NCBI RefSeq assembly: GCF_000954115.1 | Contig: NZ_CP010797.1 | Location: forward strand, 3,844,001 to 3,908,000 | Source of the DNA: Rhodococcus sp. B7740 | GTDB taxonomy: Bacteria > Actinomycetota > Actinomycetes > Mycobacteriales > Mycobacteriaceae | Length of the DNA: 64,000 bases | Direction: 5' to 3' | In this document: positions 54,227 through 63,884 of the stretch, piece by piece | How positions within the stretch are numbered: position 1 is the stretch's first letter | Layout: each line of letters begins with the position of its first letter | Position numbers and translations under genes: made by a program | The notes under the pieces: generated by a model | What the model was told of the DNA's origin: nothing | The model's database searches: none | What the model saw: only the letters and a program-made list of their open reading frames with translations

Positions 54227-55152
54227 TTGTTGGCACCCATCGTCAGACCGGACACGAAATGACGTTGCAGCGCAACGAATACGAGCACTGTCGGTAGAGC
54301 CACCAGCACCGAGCCTGCGGCGAGCAGATTGGTGTCGGTGAAGAAGCTACCCTGCAGATTCTGCAGCGCCGTCGTCACCGGGAGCTTGTCGCCACTGACC
54401 ATCAGGGCCAGAGCCCAGAAGAAGTCGTTGTAGATCCACGTCACCATCAGTGTCGCGAGTGCAGCCAGCGCGGGACGGCACAGCGGCATGACCACCTGCC
54501 AGTACTGGCGGAACAGGCTCGCTCCGTCGACGGTGGCGGCCTCGAGCAGCTCGTGCGGAACTGTTTTCATGTAATTGCTCAGCACGAACACGCAGAATCC
54601 GGTCTGGAACGCGACGTGCACGATGATTAGACCCCAGTAGCTGTCGTACAGCGAACCGGAGGAACTCATCCAGTACGGAACGGGAATTGCGTTGTACAGA
54701 CGGAAGAGTGGCGTGAGCAGTGTCTGCTGGGGCAGCAGGTTGCCTGCGATGAACACCGCGAGCATGAAGATGTTGAACTTCCAGCTGAAGCGGGCCAGAA
54801 TGAACGCCGCCATCGAGCCGAAGAACAGGATGAGCAGTACCGACGGCACGGTGATGATCAGCGAGTTGAAGAAGTAGTGCGGGATTCCGCCGATCTGCCA
54901 CGAGTCGATGTAGTTGCTGAACGTATAACCGCCGACGGACAGGTATCCGTTGAGCAACACGTAGTCGTAGTCGCGGAACGAGTTGTACACCGCCCACACG
55001 AGCGGGAACATCCAGACGAGCGCCATGACCGTCAGCAGCACGTAGATGGCGATCTGGGCGGTGCCGGCGCGCCGACGGTTGGCCACGGCGGCGCGGTTGC
55101 GGGTCAACGGATCGCGCTCGGGCGGTGCTGTGCGGGTGAGTGAAGTGGTCAT
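54223..55152 (-). CDS. Carbohydrate ABC transporter permease (MalG-like)
   Basis: This 309-residue protein has six membrane helices and the EAA loop ELLEAATVDGASLFRQYWQV (about 206-225) of binding-protein-dependent transporters. It begins at ATG 55152, overlapping the other permease stop by one base, and overlaps the alpha-galactosidase start by four bases. With its partner it forms the channel of a CUT1-type oligosaccharide importer, here most likely for alpha-galactosides. Confidence 0.92.
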   Translation of the reverse strand: MTTSLTRTAPPERDPLTRNRAAVANRRRAGTAQIAIYVLLTVMALVWMFPLVWAVYNSFRDYDYVLLNGYLSVGGYTFSNYIDSWQIGGIPHYFFNSLIITVPSVLLILFFGSMAAFILARFSWKFNIFMLAVFIAGNLLPQQTLLTPLFRLYNAIPVPYWMSSSGSLYDSYWGLIIVHVAFQTGFCVFVLSNYMKTVPHELLEAATVDGASLFRQYWQVVMPLCRPALAALATLMVTWIYNDFFWALALMVSGDKLPVTTALQNLQGSFFTDTNLLAAGSVLVALPTVLVFVALQRHFVSGLTMGANK

Positions 55153-56051
55153 CAGTCTTTGCTCCGAAGAACGATGGCGAGGTACAGGGCGATGAAGACG
55201 AGAGAGATGAGAAGCATGACGGTCGCCAGGGCCGAGCCGAAGCCGATGCGGCCTGCTTCACCGACGACGTTGGCGGTGACCAACGCCGATATCAGTTCCA
55301 AACCGTTTCTGCCCCTGTTGATCACCCAGACCAGGTCGAAGGCGCGCAGTGCCTCGATGACGGTGATGACGACGATGAGCAGATTGGTGTTCTTCATCAG
55401 CGGGAAGATGACGCTGAAGAACGTGCGAATCGGCCCGGCACCGTCCATCACCGCGGCTTCGCGGACGGATGGATCGATGGCCTTGAGGCCGGCCAAGTAC
55501 AAGAGCATGATGTAGCCGGTGTGACGCCACCCGGCAGCGACCATCACGGCCCAGATGTTGATGTCCGGGTCGCCGAGCCAGTCGACGTCGGTGCCCAGCA
55601 GGCTGTTGAGAACGCCGCCCTCGGTGGAGTAGATGAGCTGCCAGATGAAGCCGATGAGGGCCATCGACAGCACCACGGGAATGTAGAAGATGCTCTGGTA
55701 GAGCCGAGATCCTTTGAGGTTCTTGTCCAGAAGGATCGCCAGCAGGATGCCGATGACGGTGGGGACGAGGAACAGGAACACCAGCCAGAGCACGTTGTTG
55801 TGCAGGGCCTGTTGGAACGGTGGGTAGGCCTCGACGGCATCGACGTAGTTCCGAGTGCCGATCCATTCGATGCTCGATGTGCCGCCGATGCCGTCCCAGC
55901 GGGCGAAGGACAGGATCACCGTGAAGATCGTCGGAATCCAGACGAGACCGATGACGATCAGCGCGGGGACTCCGAGCATGAGCGCGATGGTCCACTTCTC
56001 GCGAACACTGCGCCGAATCTTCGGCGACTTGACCCGTTCGGGTGCAGTCAT
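55152..56051 (-). CDS. Carbohydrate ABC transporter permease (MalF-like)
   Basis: This 299-residue protein has six helices and an EAA-type loop region DPSVREAAVMDGAGPIRTFF (about 198-217). The ATG at 56051 is the natural start; a longer frame upstream belongs to the spacer. It lies between the binding protein and the MalG-like permease, in the same operon as the alpha-galactosidase. The ATPase for this importer is probably the MsmK-like gene at 62786. Confidence 0.92.
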   Translation of the reverse strand: MTAPERVKSPKIRRSVREKWTIALMLGVPALIVIGLVWIPTIFTVILSFARWDGIGGTSSIEWIGTRNYVDAVEAYPPFQQALHNNVLWLVFLFLVPTVIGILLAILLDKNLKGSRLYQSIFYIPVVLSMALIGFIWQLIYSTEGGVLNSLLGTDVDWLGDPDINIWAVMVAAGWRHTGYIMLLYLAGLKAIDPSVREAAVMDGAGPIRTFFSVIFPLMKNTNLLIVVITVIEALRAFDLVWVINRGRNGLELISALVTANVVGEAGRIGFGSALATVMLLISLVFIALYLAIVLRSKD

Positions 56052-56109
56052 GGCATTACCTGATCTCGATGTCGAGTGGATGATGGGGTCCGAATCGCAC
56101 TGCGCACGA

Positions 56110-57405
56110 TCATGTTCCGAACACCGCCGACTTCTGGCGTTCGATACTGCGTACCAGGCCGTCGACATCGTTGGGGTTGCCGATGAACTGTTGTAGGGCC
56201 GGGATCATGACGATCGAGGCGAAATCGGGTCGGGTATCGCGGTCGAAGAACTGGGTGATCTCCTCGGCGTTCTGCACCAGATCGGCCGATTTGCGGACCA
56301 GTGCAGGGAAACTCGACAGGTCGGCATCTCGGTGAGCAGGTATCGCCTGCGGATCCTGCTTCGCGTATGCGACGGCAGGGTCGGGGCCGGTCATGTAGGT
56401 GAGGAAGTCCTCGGCCCCCGGACGATTGCGCGGATCGGTGCGCATCATGAACCCGTCCATCGGTGCCTCGACCGTGGATGTTCCGACGGCTGAATCGAGT
56501 TCGGGGAAGGTGAAGAAGTCCAGATCGTCGCGTTCGGCACCGGCGGGGAAGCTCTGGGCCACGAACATGCCGGCAACGAGCGAGCCGACGCTCTTGTTCA
56601 GCAGTGCCATCTGCGCATCGGCGATCTTGCGGCCCAGCGGCTGCGGCTGGTGGAAGGGCAGCAGTTCACGCCAGGTGTCGAACACGGAACGCACGCGATT
56701 GTCGGTCCAGCTCACGTCTCCGGCGAGCAGGGTTCGGTGGAACTCGACGCCGTTGAGCCGCAGATTCAGATAGTCGAACGTTCCGAACGGTGGCCACCCG
56801 TCGCGGGCCCCGAAGCCGATCGGGGTGAGGCCGTCGGCCTGCATCTGCTTGCTCAGCGCTACCCACTGGTCGTAGGTCGCCGGGGGCTCGTACCCGCGCT
56901 CGGCCCACAGGCTCGGCCGGTAGAACACCGCCCACGGGTAGTAGAAGAACGGGATCAGGTACTGCTTGCCGTCCATGCCGGTCGAGTTCTCGCGGAAGCT
57001 GTCGTTGAAGCCACCGCCGTGGTTCGCCCAGATCGGCGACAGGTCCTCCACCAACCCCTTCTCGGCGAAGTACTTCACCCGATAGCCGCCCATCCAGGTG
57101 ACGACGTCGTCGGGCGTGCCCTGGAGGTAGTTGTTGACGTTCTCCTGGAACGACGTCGAGTCGACGGTGTTGACGGCGAGCTGCCGCCCGGTCTGCTGTC
57201 GATACATCGCGACGAAGTCCTCGACACCCAGCTTGGAGTTGGGGTCGGACAATCGTGACCCGAGCGTGGTGACGTTCGGGTCGACGCTGTTCGAGCACGA
57301 CGACAGCGCGCCACCGGCGGTGATCGCACCCGCGGCGACGAGCGCTGACCGCAGGAAATCGCGTCGTGACGGCTGCCACGTGCGCGGCCACTCGTGTGGG
57401 TTCAT
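56110..57405 (-). CDS. Carbohydrate ABC transporter substrate-binding protein
   Basis: This 431-residue lipoprotein carries a twin-arginine signal SRRDFLRSALVAAGAITAGG and lipobox LSSC (about 37), then a type-1 periplasmic binding fold. It is the first gene of the importer-alpha-galactosidase operon and diverges from the beta-galactosidase gene. It presumably captures galactosides outside the membrane. Tat export of a lipoprotein is known in actinobacteria. Confidence 0.92.
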   Translation of the reverse strand: MNPHEWPRTWQPSRRDFLRSALVAAGAITAGGALSSCSNSVDPNVTTLGSRLSDPNSKLGVEDFVAMYRQQTGRQLAVNTVDSTSFQENVNNYLQGTPDDVVTWMGGYRVKYFAEKGLVEDLSPIWANHGGGFNDSFRENSTGMDGKQYLIPFFYYPWAVFYRPSLWAERGYEPPATYDQWVALSKQMQADGLTPIGFGARDGWPPFGTFDYLNLRLNGVEFHRTLLAGDVSWTDNRVRSVFDTWRELLPFHQPQPLGRKIADAQMALLNKSVGSLVAGMFVAQSFPAGAERDDLDFFTFPELDSAVGTSTVEAPMDGFMMRTDPRNRPGAEDFLTYMTGPDPAVAYAKQDPQAIPAHRDADLSSFPALVRKSADLVQNAEEITQFFDRDTRPDFASIVMIPALQQFIGNPNDVDGLVRSIERQKSAVFGT

Positions 57406-57425
57406 GGAAGTCCTTTGACGAAAAG

Positions 57426-57617
57426 TATCGATAACGATCAGAAGTGAACATCTTCGCGGTAGGTTCCGCGTCGTTTCTCTGACCATTCGGGGTGATGCAG
57501 GTTACAGAAACACGACGCGAGGGCGTCTGTCAAGCTCTTCGAGGGCCGCTCACCTGCATCAGTAAGAAAATGTTCATTCATGTTGACATCTGAGAACTGC
57601 TCGTTCATATTGTGAGC
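57426..57617. promoter_or_regulatory. Divergent promoter region with GTTCAT repeats
   Basis: The spacer between the importer operon and the beta-galactosidase gene holds TGTTCATTCATGTTGACA (57571-57588) and CGTTCATATTGTGAGCA (57602-57618), whose GTTCAT cores are 31 bases apart. An inverted GTGAACAT is at 57445-57452, and ATCGATAACGAT at 57427-57438. These would suit the DeoR/GlpR-type repressor of the cluster. The site limits are estimates. Confidence 0.45.
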
Positions 57618-59651
57618 ATGGACACAGCGCGACGCAGCACCTGGCCGACCCAGGGAATCTCTTTCGGCGGCGACTACAACCCCGAGCAGTGGCCCGAGGA
57701 CGTCTGGCGACGCGACGTCGAGCTGATGCACGAGGCCGGCGTCGACTTCGTGACCGTCGGTGTCTTCTCCTGGGCGCGCCTGCAGCCGACCGCGTCGACG
57801 TGGGACTTCGAGTGGCTCGACCGAGTCATGGATCTGATGCACGAGGGCGACATCCGCGTCGACCTCGCAACGGCGACGGCCTCGCCCCCGCCGTGGTTGG
57901 CCACCGCCTACCCGCAGATGCGCCCGGTAGACGAGCGCGGCTACCGCTACGCCATCGGAAGCCGTCAGACGTGGAGCCCCAGTTCTGCTGTGTACCGCGA
58001 ACATTCGCTCGTGCTGGTCGAGAAGATGGCGCATCGCTACGGTGAGCACCCGGCACTGGCGATGTGGCACGTCTCCAACGAACTCGGCTGCCACAACGCA
58101 CTGTGCTACTCCGACGACAGTGCGCATGCGTTCCGAGAATGGCTCAGCGCCAGGTACATCGACCTCGAGACCCTCAACACCGCCTGGGGAACCGACTTCT
58201 GGAGCCAGCGCTACAGCGACTGGGACGAGATCGTTCCCCCGTCGGTGAGCACGACGTTCGGCAACCCGACGCACCAGCTCGACTGGCGCCGCTTCTGCTC
58301 CGACGCTCTCCTCGAGCAGTACCGCGCCGAGAAGGCCGTGCTGAACCGCATCACCCCGAACGTCCCGGTCACCACGAACTTCATGGTCGGCATGGGCCAG
58401 GGCCCCGCGCTCGCAGGCAACATGGACTACGCGTCCTGGGCCCCCGAGCAGGACATCGTCTCGACCGACCACTACCTCGTCGGCCCCGAGACCGGTGACG
58501 GGGCAGCGCATCACAAGCTGTCGTTCTCGGCCGACCTCACCCGGGGCGTCGCCGGCCGTCGACCCTGGTTGTTGATGGAGCATTCCACCAGCGCGGTCAA
58601 CTGGCAGCACATCAACCGGGCCAAGGTGCCCGGTGAGATGATGCGAAACTCCCTGGCGCACATGGCCCGAGGCGCAGACGGCATCGCGTACTTCCAGTTC
58701 CGTGCCTCCAAGGCCGGGGCCGAGAAATTCCATTCCGCACTGGTGCCGCATGCCGGTGAGGACTCCGCGCGGTGGCGTGAGGTCGTCGAGCTCGGCGCTG
58801 CGCTGCGTCGTATGGCCCCGGTGGCAGGAAGCACCGTCGATGCCCGGGTCGCCGTGCTCTTCGACTGGACATCGCAGTGGGCATGCGAGCAGGAGGGCCA
58901 TCCGTCGATGGCGATGCAGCCCATGGAGATTGCCCGACGGGCACATCGCGGCTTCACCTCCGCAGGCGTGACCTGCGACGTCGTTCCGTCGTCCACGGAT
59001 CTCGGCGGCTACGACATCGTCGTCGTGCCGGCTCTGTATCTGTGCAGCGACGAGACCGCGGCGCGGATTGCCGACGCGGCCGATGCGGGCGCGCAGGTAC
59101 TGGTCACCGCATTCTCGGGAATCGCCGACGAGGACGACCACGTGCGACTCGGCGGCTACCCGGGCGCATTCCGAGAGCTGCTCGGCGTCCGAGTCGAGGA
59201 GTTCTTCCCGCTCGCCGACGGCGAGACGCTGAATCTCGACGACGAGACCGTCGGTGAGATCTGGAGCGAATACCTCACCACGACCGAGGACGTCGATGTG
59301 CTGGCGCGCCATACCCGGGGGCATCTGCGCGGCGTTCCCGCGCTGACCAAACGTACCGTCGCCACCGGTGCCGCCTGGTACGCCGCCACCGTGCCCGACG
59401 CGGCAGGTTGGGCCACGCTCGCCGACAAGCTCTGCGCCGCAGCCGGAATCGACACCCGACGCGATCTCGGATCGGATGTGGAGATCGTCCGACGGTCGGC
59501 AGGGGAGCAGTCCTGGCTCTTCGTGCTCAACCACGGAACCGACAAGGTCAGCGTGCCCGCCTCGGGTACCGATCTGGTCGGCGGCGCACAGATCGACGGC
59601 GAACTCATCCTGGCCGCAGGCGGCAGTGCCGTGATCGCCGAGAACCGCTGA
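57618..59651 (+). CDS. GH42 beta-galactosidase
   Basis: This 677-residue glycosidase has the acid/base glutamate Glu155 in WHVSNELGCHN and the nucleophile Glu322 in LLMEHSTSAVNW, with the N-terminal SFGGDYNPEQWPEDVW typical of GH42. A trimerisation and C-terminal beta domain follow. It hydrolyses beta-galactosides such as lactose or galactan fragments. It shares the stop base with the DeoR gene start. GTG 57612 is a possible alternative start. Confidence 0.93.
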   Translation: MDTARRSTWPTQGISFGGDYNPEQWPEDVWRRDVELMHEAGVDFVTVGVFSWARLQPTASTWDFEWLDRVMDLMHEGDIRVDLATATASPPPWLATAYPQMRPVDERGYRYAIGSRQTWSPSSAVYREHSLVLVEKMAHRYGEHPALAMWHVSNELGCHNALCYSDDSAHAFREWLSARYIDLETLNTAWGTDFWSQRYSDWDEIVPPSVSTTFGNPTHQLDWRRFCSDALLEQYRAEKAVLNRITPNVPVTTNFMVGMGQGPALAGNMDYASWAPEQDIVSTDHYLVGPETGDGAAHHKLSFSADLTRGVAGRRPWLLMEHSTSAVNWQHINRAKVPGEMMRNSLAHMARGADGIAYFQFRASKAGAEKFHSALVPHAGEDSARWREVVELGAALRRMAPVAGSTVDARVAVLFDWTSQWACEQEGHPSMAMQPMEIARRAHRGFTSAGVTCDVVPSSTDLGGYDIVVVPALYLCSDETAARIADAADAGAQVLVTAFSGIADEDDHVRLGGYPGAFRELLGVRVEEFFPLADGETLNLDDETVGEIWSEYLTTTEDVDVLARHTRGHLRGVPALTKRTVATGAAWYAATVPDAAGWATLADKLCAAAGIDTRRDLGSDVEIVRRSAGEQSWLFVLNHGTDKVSVPASGTDLVGGAQIDGELILAAGGSAVIAENR

Positions 59652-60469
59652 TGCTCGCCCACCAGCGTCAGCAGAAGATCCTGGACCAGGTGACGGCGGA
59701 GGGTGCGGTCAAGGTCGCGGATCTCGGTGCTGCACTGTCGGTGTCGGACATGACCATTCGGCGCGACGTCAACGAGCTCGTCGCCCGCGGTCTGGTCGAG
59801 CGGGTGCACGGCGGCGTGACGTTGCCGCGATCGGCGAGCGTCTTCGAGCCGGGGTTCTCGGCCAAGTCCGAACTCGATCGCGATGCCAAGGCGGCCATCG
59901 CCCGTGCCGCTGCACGATTCGTGCGGCCCGGGACCTCCATCGGCATCTCCGGTGGCACCACGACGCACGCACTCGCGCAGGAACTGCTCGACGTTCCGGA
60001 CATCACCGTCGTCACCAACTCCCTGCCCGTCGCCGATGTCTTTCACACCGGTGGCCGGTCGGATCAGACGGTGTTGCTCACCGGCGGACAGCGCACGCCG
60101 TCCTACGCGCTCGTCGGACCGCTCACGGTCAGTGCCCTGCAGAGTATTCACCTGGACATGCTGTTTCTCGGAACACACGGAGTGGACATCGAATCCGGGC
60201 TCACCTGCCCCAATCTCATGGAAGCACAGACCAACCAGGCGCTGGTCGCGTCGTCTCGTCGCGTCATCGTGCTTGCCGACCACACCAAGTGGGGTGTCCG
60301 CGCACTGGCCAACACCATCCCGCTCTCGCGCGTGGACGTGTTCGTCACCGATGCCGGACTCGATCCCGGCGTTCACGAGGCGTTGTCCGAGACGGTCGAC
60401 GACGTGGTGATCGCCGGAGAGCACACCCCCGACACGAACGAGGAACGAGCACTCGATGACCGCGCATGA
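59651..60469 (+). CDS. DeoR/GlpR-family regulator of the galactoside regulon
   Basis: This 272-residue repressor has an N-terminal helix-turn-helix (GAVKVADLGAALSVSDMTIRRDVNEL, about 18-43) and a C-terminal sugar-phosphate sensor domain with SGGTTTHALAQEL. The regulator lies between beta-galactosidase and galT in one run of genes. It would sense a galactose-derived phosphate, probably galactose 1-phosphate (inferred). The GTTCAT repeats in the divergent promoter are candidate sites. Confidence 0.87.
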   Translation: MLAHQRQQKILDQVTAEGAVKVADLGAALSVSDMTIRRDVNELVARGLVERVHGGVTLPRSASVFEPGFSAKSELDRDAKAAIARAAARFVRPGTSIGISGGTTTHALAQELLDVPDITVVTNSLPVADVFHTGGRSDQTVLLTGGQRTPSYALVGPLTVSALQSIHLDMLFLGTHGVDIESGLTCPNLMEAQTNQALVASSRRVIVLADHTKWGVRALANTIPLSRVDVFVTDAGLDPGVHEALSETVDDVVIAGEHTPDTNEERALDDRA

Positions 60470-61601
60470 CGCCCCGACGCACTCGATGCGCAAGACGTCG
60501 ACCACTCTGGCCGACGGCCGTGAGCTGATCTACTACGACGACACCGAGCCCTACCTCTCCGGTGGAGCCACCCGCGATCTGGTCGATACCCGAGCCCTCT
60601 CACCGTCGATGTCCCAGTCGCAGATGCGGTTCGACGTCCTCACCGGGGAATGGATCGTCATAGCGGCGCAGCGAATGGACCGCACGTTCCTGCCGCCGGC
60701 CGACGCGTCGCCGTTGGCGCCGAGCCGACCGGACCGTCCGGCCACGGAAATTCCGGCGGCCGACTACGACGTGGTGGTGTTCGAGAACCGCTTCCCGTCC
60801 CTGTCCGAAACGGCAGCGCAGCAATCACTTCCGAGCGAGGTGGACGGCGAACCGCTGTGGCCGATGGCCCCCGGCACCGGGCGGTGCGAGGTGATCTGCT
60901 TCGCGAGTGACCCCGATACATCCTTCGTCGCGCTGGAGCTCTCTCGAGTCCGCACCATCATCGACGTCTGGGCCGATCGCACCACCGCATTGTCCGCAAT
61001 CCCCGGTGTCCAGCAGGTGTTCTGCTTCGAGAACCGGGGTAAGGAGATCGGCGTCACCCTGACCCACCCGCACGGTCAGATCTACGCGTACCCGTACCTG
61101 CCGCCGCGCACCGATGCGCTGATTCGTCAGTCTCGCAAGCACTTCGAGAGAACGGGCCGGGTTCTGCTGGCCGATGTGCTGGCCGCCGAGCTGCGTTCGG
61201 GGCGACGCATCGTCGTCGATGCCGAGCATTGGGTTGCGTACGTGCCTGCAGCATCGCGGTGGCCGGTCGAGGTACATCTCGCTCCGCGTCGCGACGTTGC
61301 AGATCTCGCCGAGTTGAGCGGTGCCGAGCGGGACGAGCTGGCCGTGGTCTATCGGGATCTGTTGCGTGGAGTCGACGCGTTCTTCGAGGGCGTCGACGAG
61401 GTGCCGTACATCGCGGCGTGGCACCAGGCCCCTGTCGGAGCCGATCGCGAACTGGGACGCCTGCATCTGCAACTGTTCTCGATGATGCGCTCACCCGGTC
61501 GGATGAAGTTCCTCGCCGGATCGGAATCTGCGATGGGAGCCTGGATCAACGACACCACTCCCGAGCGGATCGCAGACCGGATGCGCGAGGTGCTCGCGTG
61601 A
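60456..61601 (+). CDS. galT: Galactose-1-phosphate uridylyltransferase
   Basis: This 381-residue enzyme transfers UMP between UDP-glucose and galactose 1-phosphate in the Leloir pathway. The catalytic HPHGQIYAYP (H-P-H) is near residue 200 and the N-terminal GEWIVIAAQRMDRT fits GalT. It overlaps the regulator by 14 bases. The next gene, galK, starts with a four-base overlap, so they are co-translated. Confidence 0.93.
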   Translation: MTAHDAPTHSMRKTSTTLADGRELIYYDDTEPYLSGGATRDLVDTRALSPSMSQSQMRFDVLTGEWIVIAAQRMDRTFLPPADASPLAPSRPDRPATEIPAADYDVVVFENRFPSLSETAAQQSLPSEVDGEPLWPMAPGTGRCEVICFASDPDTSFVALELSRVRTIIDVWADRTTALSAIPGVQQVFCFENRGKEIGVTLTHPHGQIYAYPYLPPRTDALIRQSRKHFERTGRVLLADVLAAELRSGRRIVVDAEHWVAYVPAASRWPVEVHLAPRRDVADLAELSGAERDELAVVYRDLLRGVDAFFEGVDEVPYIAAWHQAPVGADRELGRLHLQLFSMMRSPGRMKFLAGSESAMGAWINDTTPERIADRMREVLA

Positions 61602-62764
61602 ACTGGCTCGACGTGATTGCCGACGAGGATCTCGCCGACGGTGCCGCCGCGCTGTTCCGCAGTGCACTGGGCGGTGAACCCGACGGCGTCTGGATCGCTC
61701 CGGGTCGCGTCAACCTCATCGGTGAACACATCGATTACGCGGGGGGACTGGTGTTGCCCTTCGCGCTGCCGTATGCCACCGCGGTTGCCGTGCGTCGCCG
61801 CGAGGACACGACCGTGCGGGCCGTGTCGACGCACACCGAGCAGTCGTGGACCGGAGAGCTGGACGAGATCGGTCCGGGCACCCCGTCGGGTTGGGCGGCT
61901 TATGTGGCGGGAGTGTCCTGGGCACTCGGTGAGCATGGAGTCGGCGGAGTCGACGTGGCCGTGCATTCCTCGGTGCCGGTGGGTTCGGGGCTGTCGAGCT
62001 CGGCGGCGCTGGAATGCTCGTTCGCCCTCGCGCTCGACGATCTGTTCGATCTTCGGCTCGACCGAAAGGTGCTGATCGACGCCAGTATTCGCGCCGAGAA
62101 CGAGATCGCCGGCGCGTCGACGGGCGGCATGGATCAGAACATCGCGATGTCGGCCGAGGTGGGACACGCGCTGCTGCTCGACTGCCTGGACGGTTCGACG
62201 CGTCAGATTCCCCTCGATCTGGCCACGTCGGGAACGCGCTTGCTGGTGATCGACACCAACGCCCCGCACCGTCTGGTCGACGGTCAGTACGGAGCCCGGC
62301 GCGCCGCCCTGGATACGGCGTACGCCGAGTTGGGGGTGACGACGTTACGAGGTCTCGATCTCGAGCGGGCGGTGTCGGGACTCGGCGACGAGACGTTGAT
62401 CGCCCGAGTCAGCCACGTCATCAGTGAAATCGGGCGCGTGGAGCAGGCTGCCGAACTCCTCGACCGCGGTGCCGCAGGTGCCGAGCTCGGTGAGTTGATG
62501 ACGGCGTCGCACAGGTCGTTGCGTGACGACTACGAGGTCAGTTCTCCCGAACTCGACAGCGCAGTCGACGCGGCCCTGCGGGCAGGCGCGTACGGCGCTC
62601 GGATGACGGGCGGCGGATTCGGCGGCTCGGCCATTGCGCTGGTGCCCTCGGAACTCGTCGAGACCGTGGCGAACGAGATCGCCTCCAGTGCAACACGATC
62701 CGGACTGCCGGAACCCACCTTTCTCACTGCCGAGCCCGCCGGCTCCGCACATCGATTTCTCTAA
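61598..62764 (+). CDS. galK: Galactokinase
   Basis: This 388-residue GHMP kinase phosphorylates galactose. The galactose signature APGRVNLIGEHIDYAGG lies at about 32-48, the ATP loop VPVGSGLSSSAALE at about 126-139, and the final motif TGGGFGGSAIAL near 340-351. The GTG at 61598 overlaps the galT stop. With galT it completes the first Leloir steps; galE is absent from the window. It is followed 21 bases later by the ATPase gene. Confidence 0.94.
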   Translation: MNWLDVIADEDLADGAAALFRSALGGEPDGVWIAPGRVNLIGEHIDYAGGLVLPFALPYATAVAVRRREDTTVRAVSTHTEQSWTGELDEIGPGTPSGWAAYVAGVSWALGEHGVGGVDVAVHSSVPVGSGLSSSAALECSFALALDDLFDLRLDRKVLIDASIRAENEIAGASTGGMDQNIAMSAEVGHALLLDCLDGSTRQIPLDLATSGTRLLVIDTNAPHRLVDGQYGARRAALDTAYAELGVTTLRGLDLERAVSGLGDETLIARVSHVISEIGRVEQAAELLDRGAAGAELGELMTASHRSLRDDYEVSSPELDSAVDAALRAGAYGARMTGGGFGGSAIALVPSELVETVANEIASSATRSGLPEPTFLTAEPAGSAHRFL

Positions 62765-62785
62765 CCCATACAAAGGAGCACTCCC

Positions 62786-63877
62786 ATGGCACAGGTCACG
62801 TACGAAGGAGCCACCAAGCTCTACCCGGGATCGGACGTCGCGGCAGTCGAATCGCTGGACCTCGCCATCGAGGACGGCGAATTCCTGGTGCTCGTCGGGC
62901 CTTCCGGTTGCGGTAAGTCCACTTCGCTGCGGATGCTCGCCGGTCTGGAGGACGTCGACTACGGTGCCATCAAGATCGGAGACCGGGATGTCACGTCACT
63001 CGCGCCCAAGGAGCGCGACATCGCGATGGTGTTCCAGAATTACGCGCTGTACCCGCACATGACCGTCGCCAAGAACATGGGTTTCGCGCTGCAGATCGCC
63101 GGAATGGACAAGTCCGAGGTGGGCCGACGCGTCGAGGAGGCTGCGAAGATCCTCGATCTCACCGACTATCTGGGCCGTAAACCCAAGGCGCTCTCCGGTG
63201 GTCAGCGGCAGCGAGTCGCAATGGGCCGCGCGATCGTGCGCAACCCGCAGGTGTTCCTCATGGACGAGCCGCTGTCCAACCTCGACGCCAAACTCCGCGT
63301 GCAGACCCGTACTCAGATCTCGCTGCTGCAGCGCAGGCTCGGCACCACCACCGTGTACGTCACCCACGATCAGGTCGAAGCCATGACCATGGGTGATCGC
63401 GTCGCCATCATGAAAGCGGGTGTGCTGCAACAGTGCGCCAGCCCCAAGGAGCTCTACGAGCGCCCGGTCAACGCATTCGTCGCAGGATTCATCGGATCGC
63501 CCGCGATGAATCTGTTCGAGGTGGACGTCGTCGCCGGTGCCGCGAAGCTCGGCTCGCTGTCGGTGCCCATCGAGCGCACGATCTCCGATCGAATCGACGG
63601 CAGCCGCGTCACGATGGGCGTCCGACCGGAAGCGTGGACGCTTTCCGACTCCGGTACGGACATCGTCGTCGACGTCGTCGAGGAACTCGGCGCGGACGCC
63701 TACATCTACGGCCGTACCGTCGAGGACGCGTCGAACCTCGGTACCGTCGGGGCGCAGATCATCGCGCGAATCCCCGACATCGCCACCCCGTCGCAGGGCG
63801 ATGTCCTCCGCATCGCCCCTCGCGCCGAGGCGGCCCACTACTTCTCGACCACGACGGGATTGAACCTGCGCCGCTGA
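62786..63877 (+). CDS. Carbohydrate ABC transporter ATPase (MsmK/UgpC type)
   Basis: This 363-residue protein has Walker A GPSGCGKST (about 38-46), signature LSGGQRQRVAMGRAI and Walker B VFLMDEPLSNLD, plus the C-terminal OB-type regulatory domain of MalK proteins (VRPEAWTL region). It lies behind galK and is probably the missing ATPase for the CUT1 importer of this cluster. Shared use with other sugar importers is possible. Confidence 0.92.
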   Translation: MAQVTYEGATKLYPGSDVAAVESLDLAIEDGEFLVLVGPSGCGKSTSLRMLAGLEDVDYGAIKIGDRDVTSLAPKERDIAMVFQNYALYPHMTVAKNMGFALQIAGMDKSEVGRRVEEAAKILDLTDYLGRKPKALSGGQRQRVAMGRAIVRNPQVFLMDEPLSNLDAKLRVQTRTQISLLQRRLGTTTVYVTHDQVEAMTMGDRVAIMKAGVLQQCASPKELYERPVNAFVAGFIGSPAMNLFEVDVVAGAAKLGSLSVPIERTISDRIDGSRVTMGVRPEAWTLSDSGTDIVVDVVEELGADAYIYGRTVEDASNLGTVGAQIIARIPDIATPSQGDVLRIAPRAEAAHYFSTTTGLNLRR

Positions 63878-63884
63878 GATCGGG

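Noticed and set aside
57438..59534. A 698-codon open frame on the minus strand across the beta-galactosidase gene
   Set aside because: It is antisense to a clear GH42 gene with both catalytic glutamates. Long antisense frames are usual in high-GC DNA.
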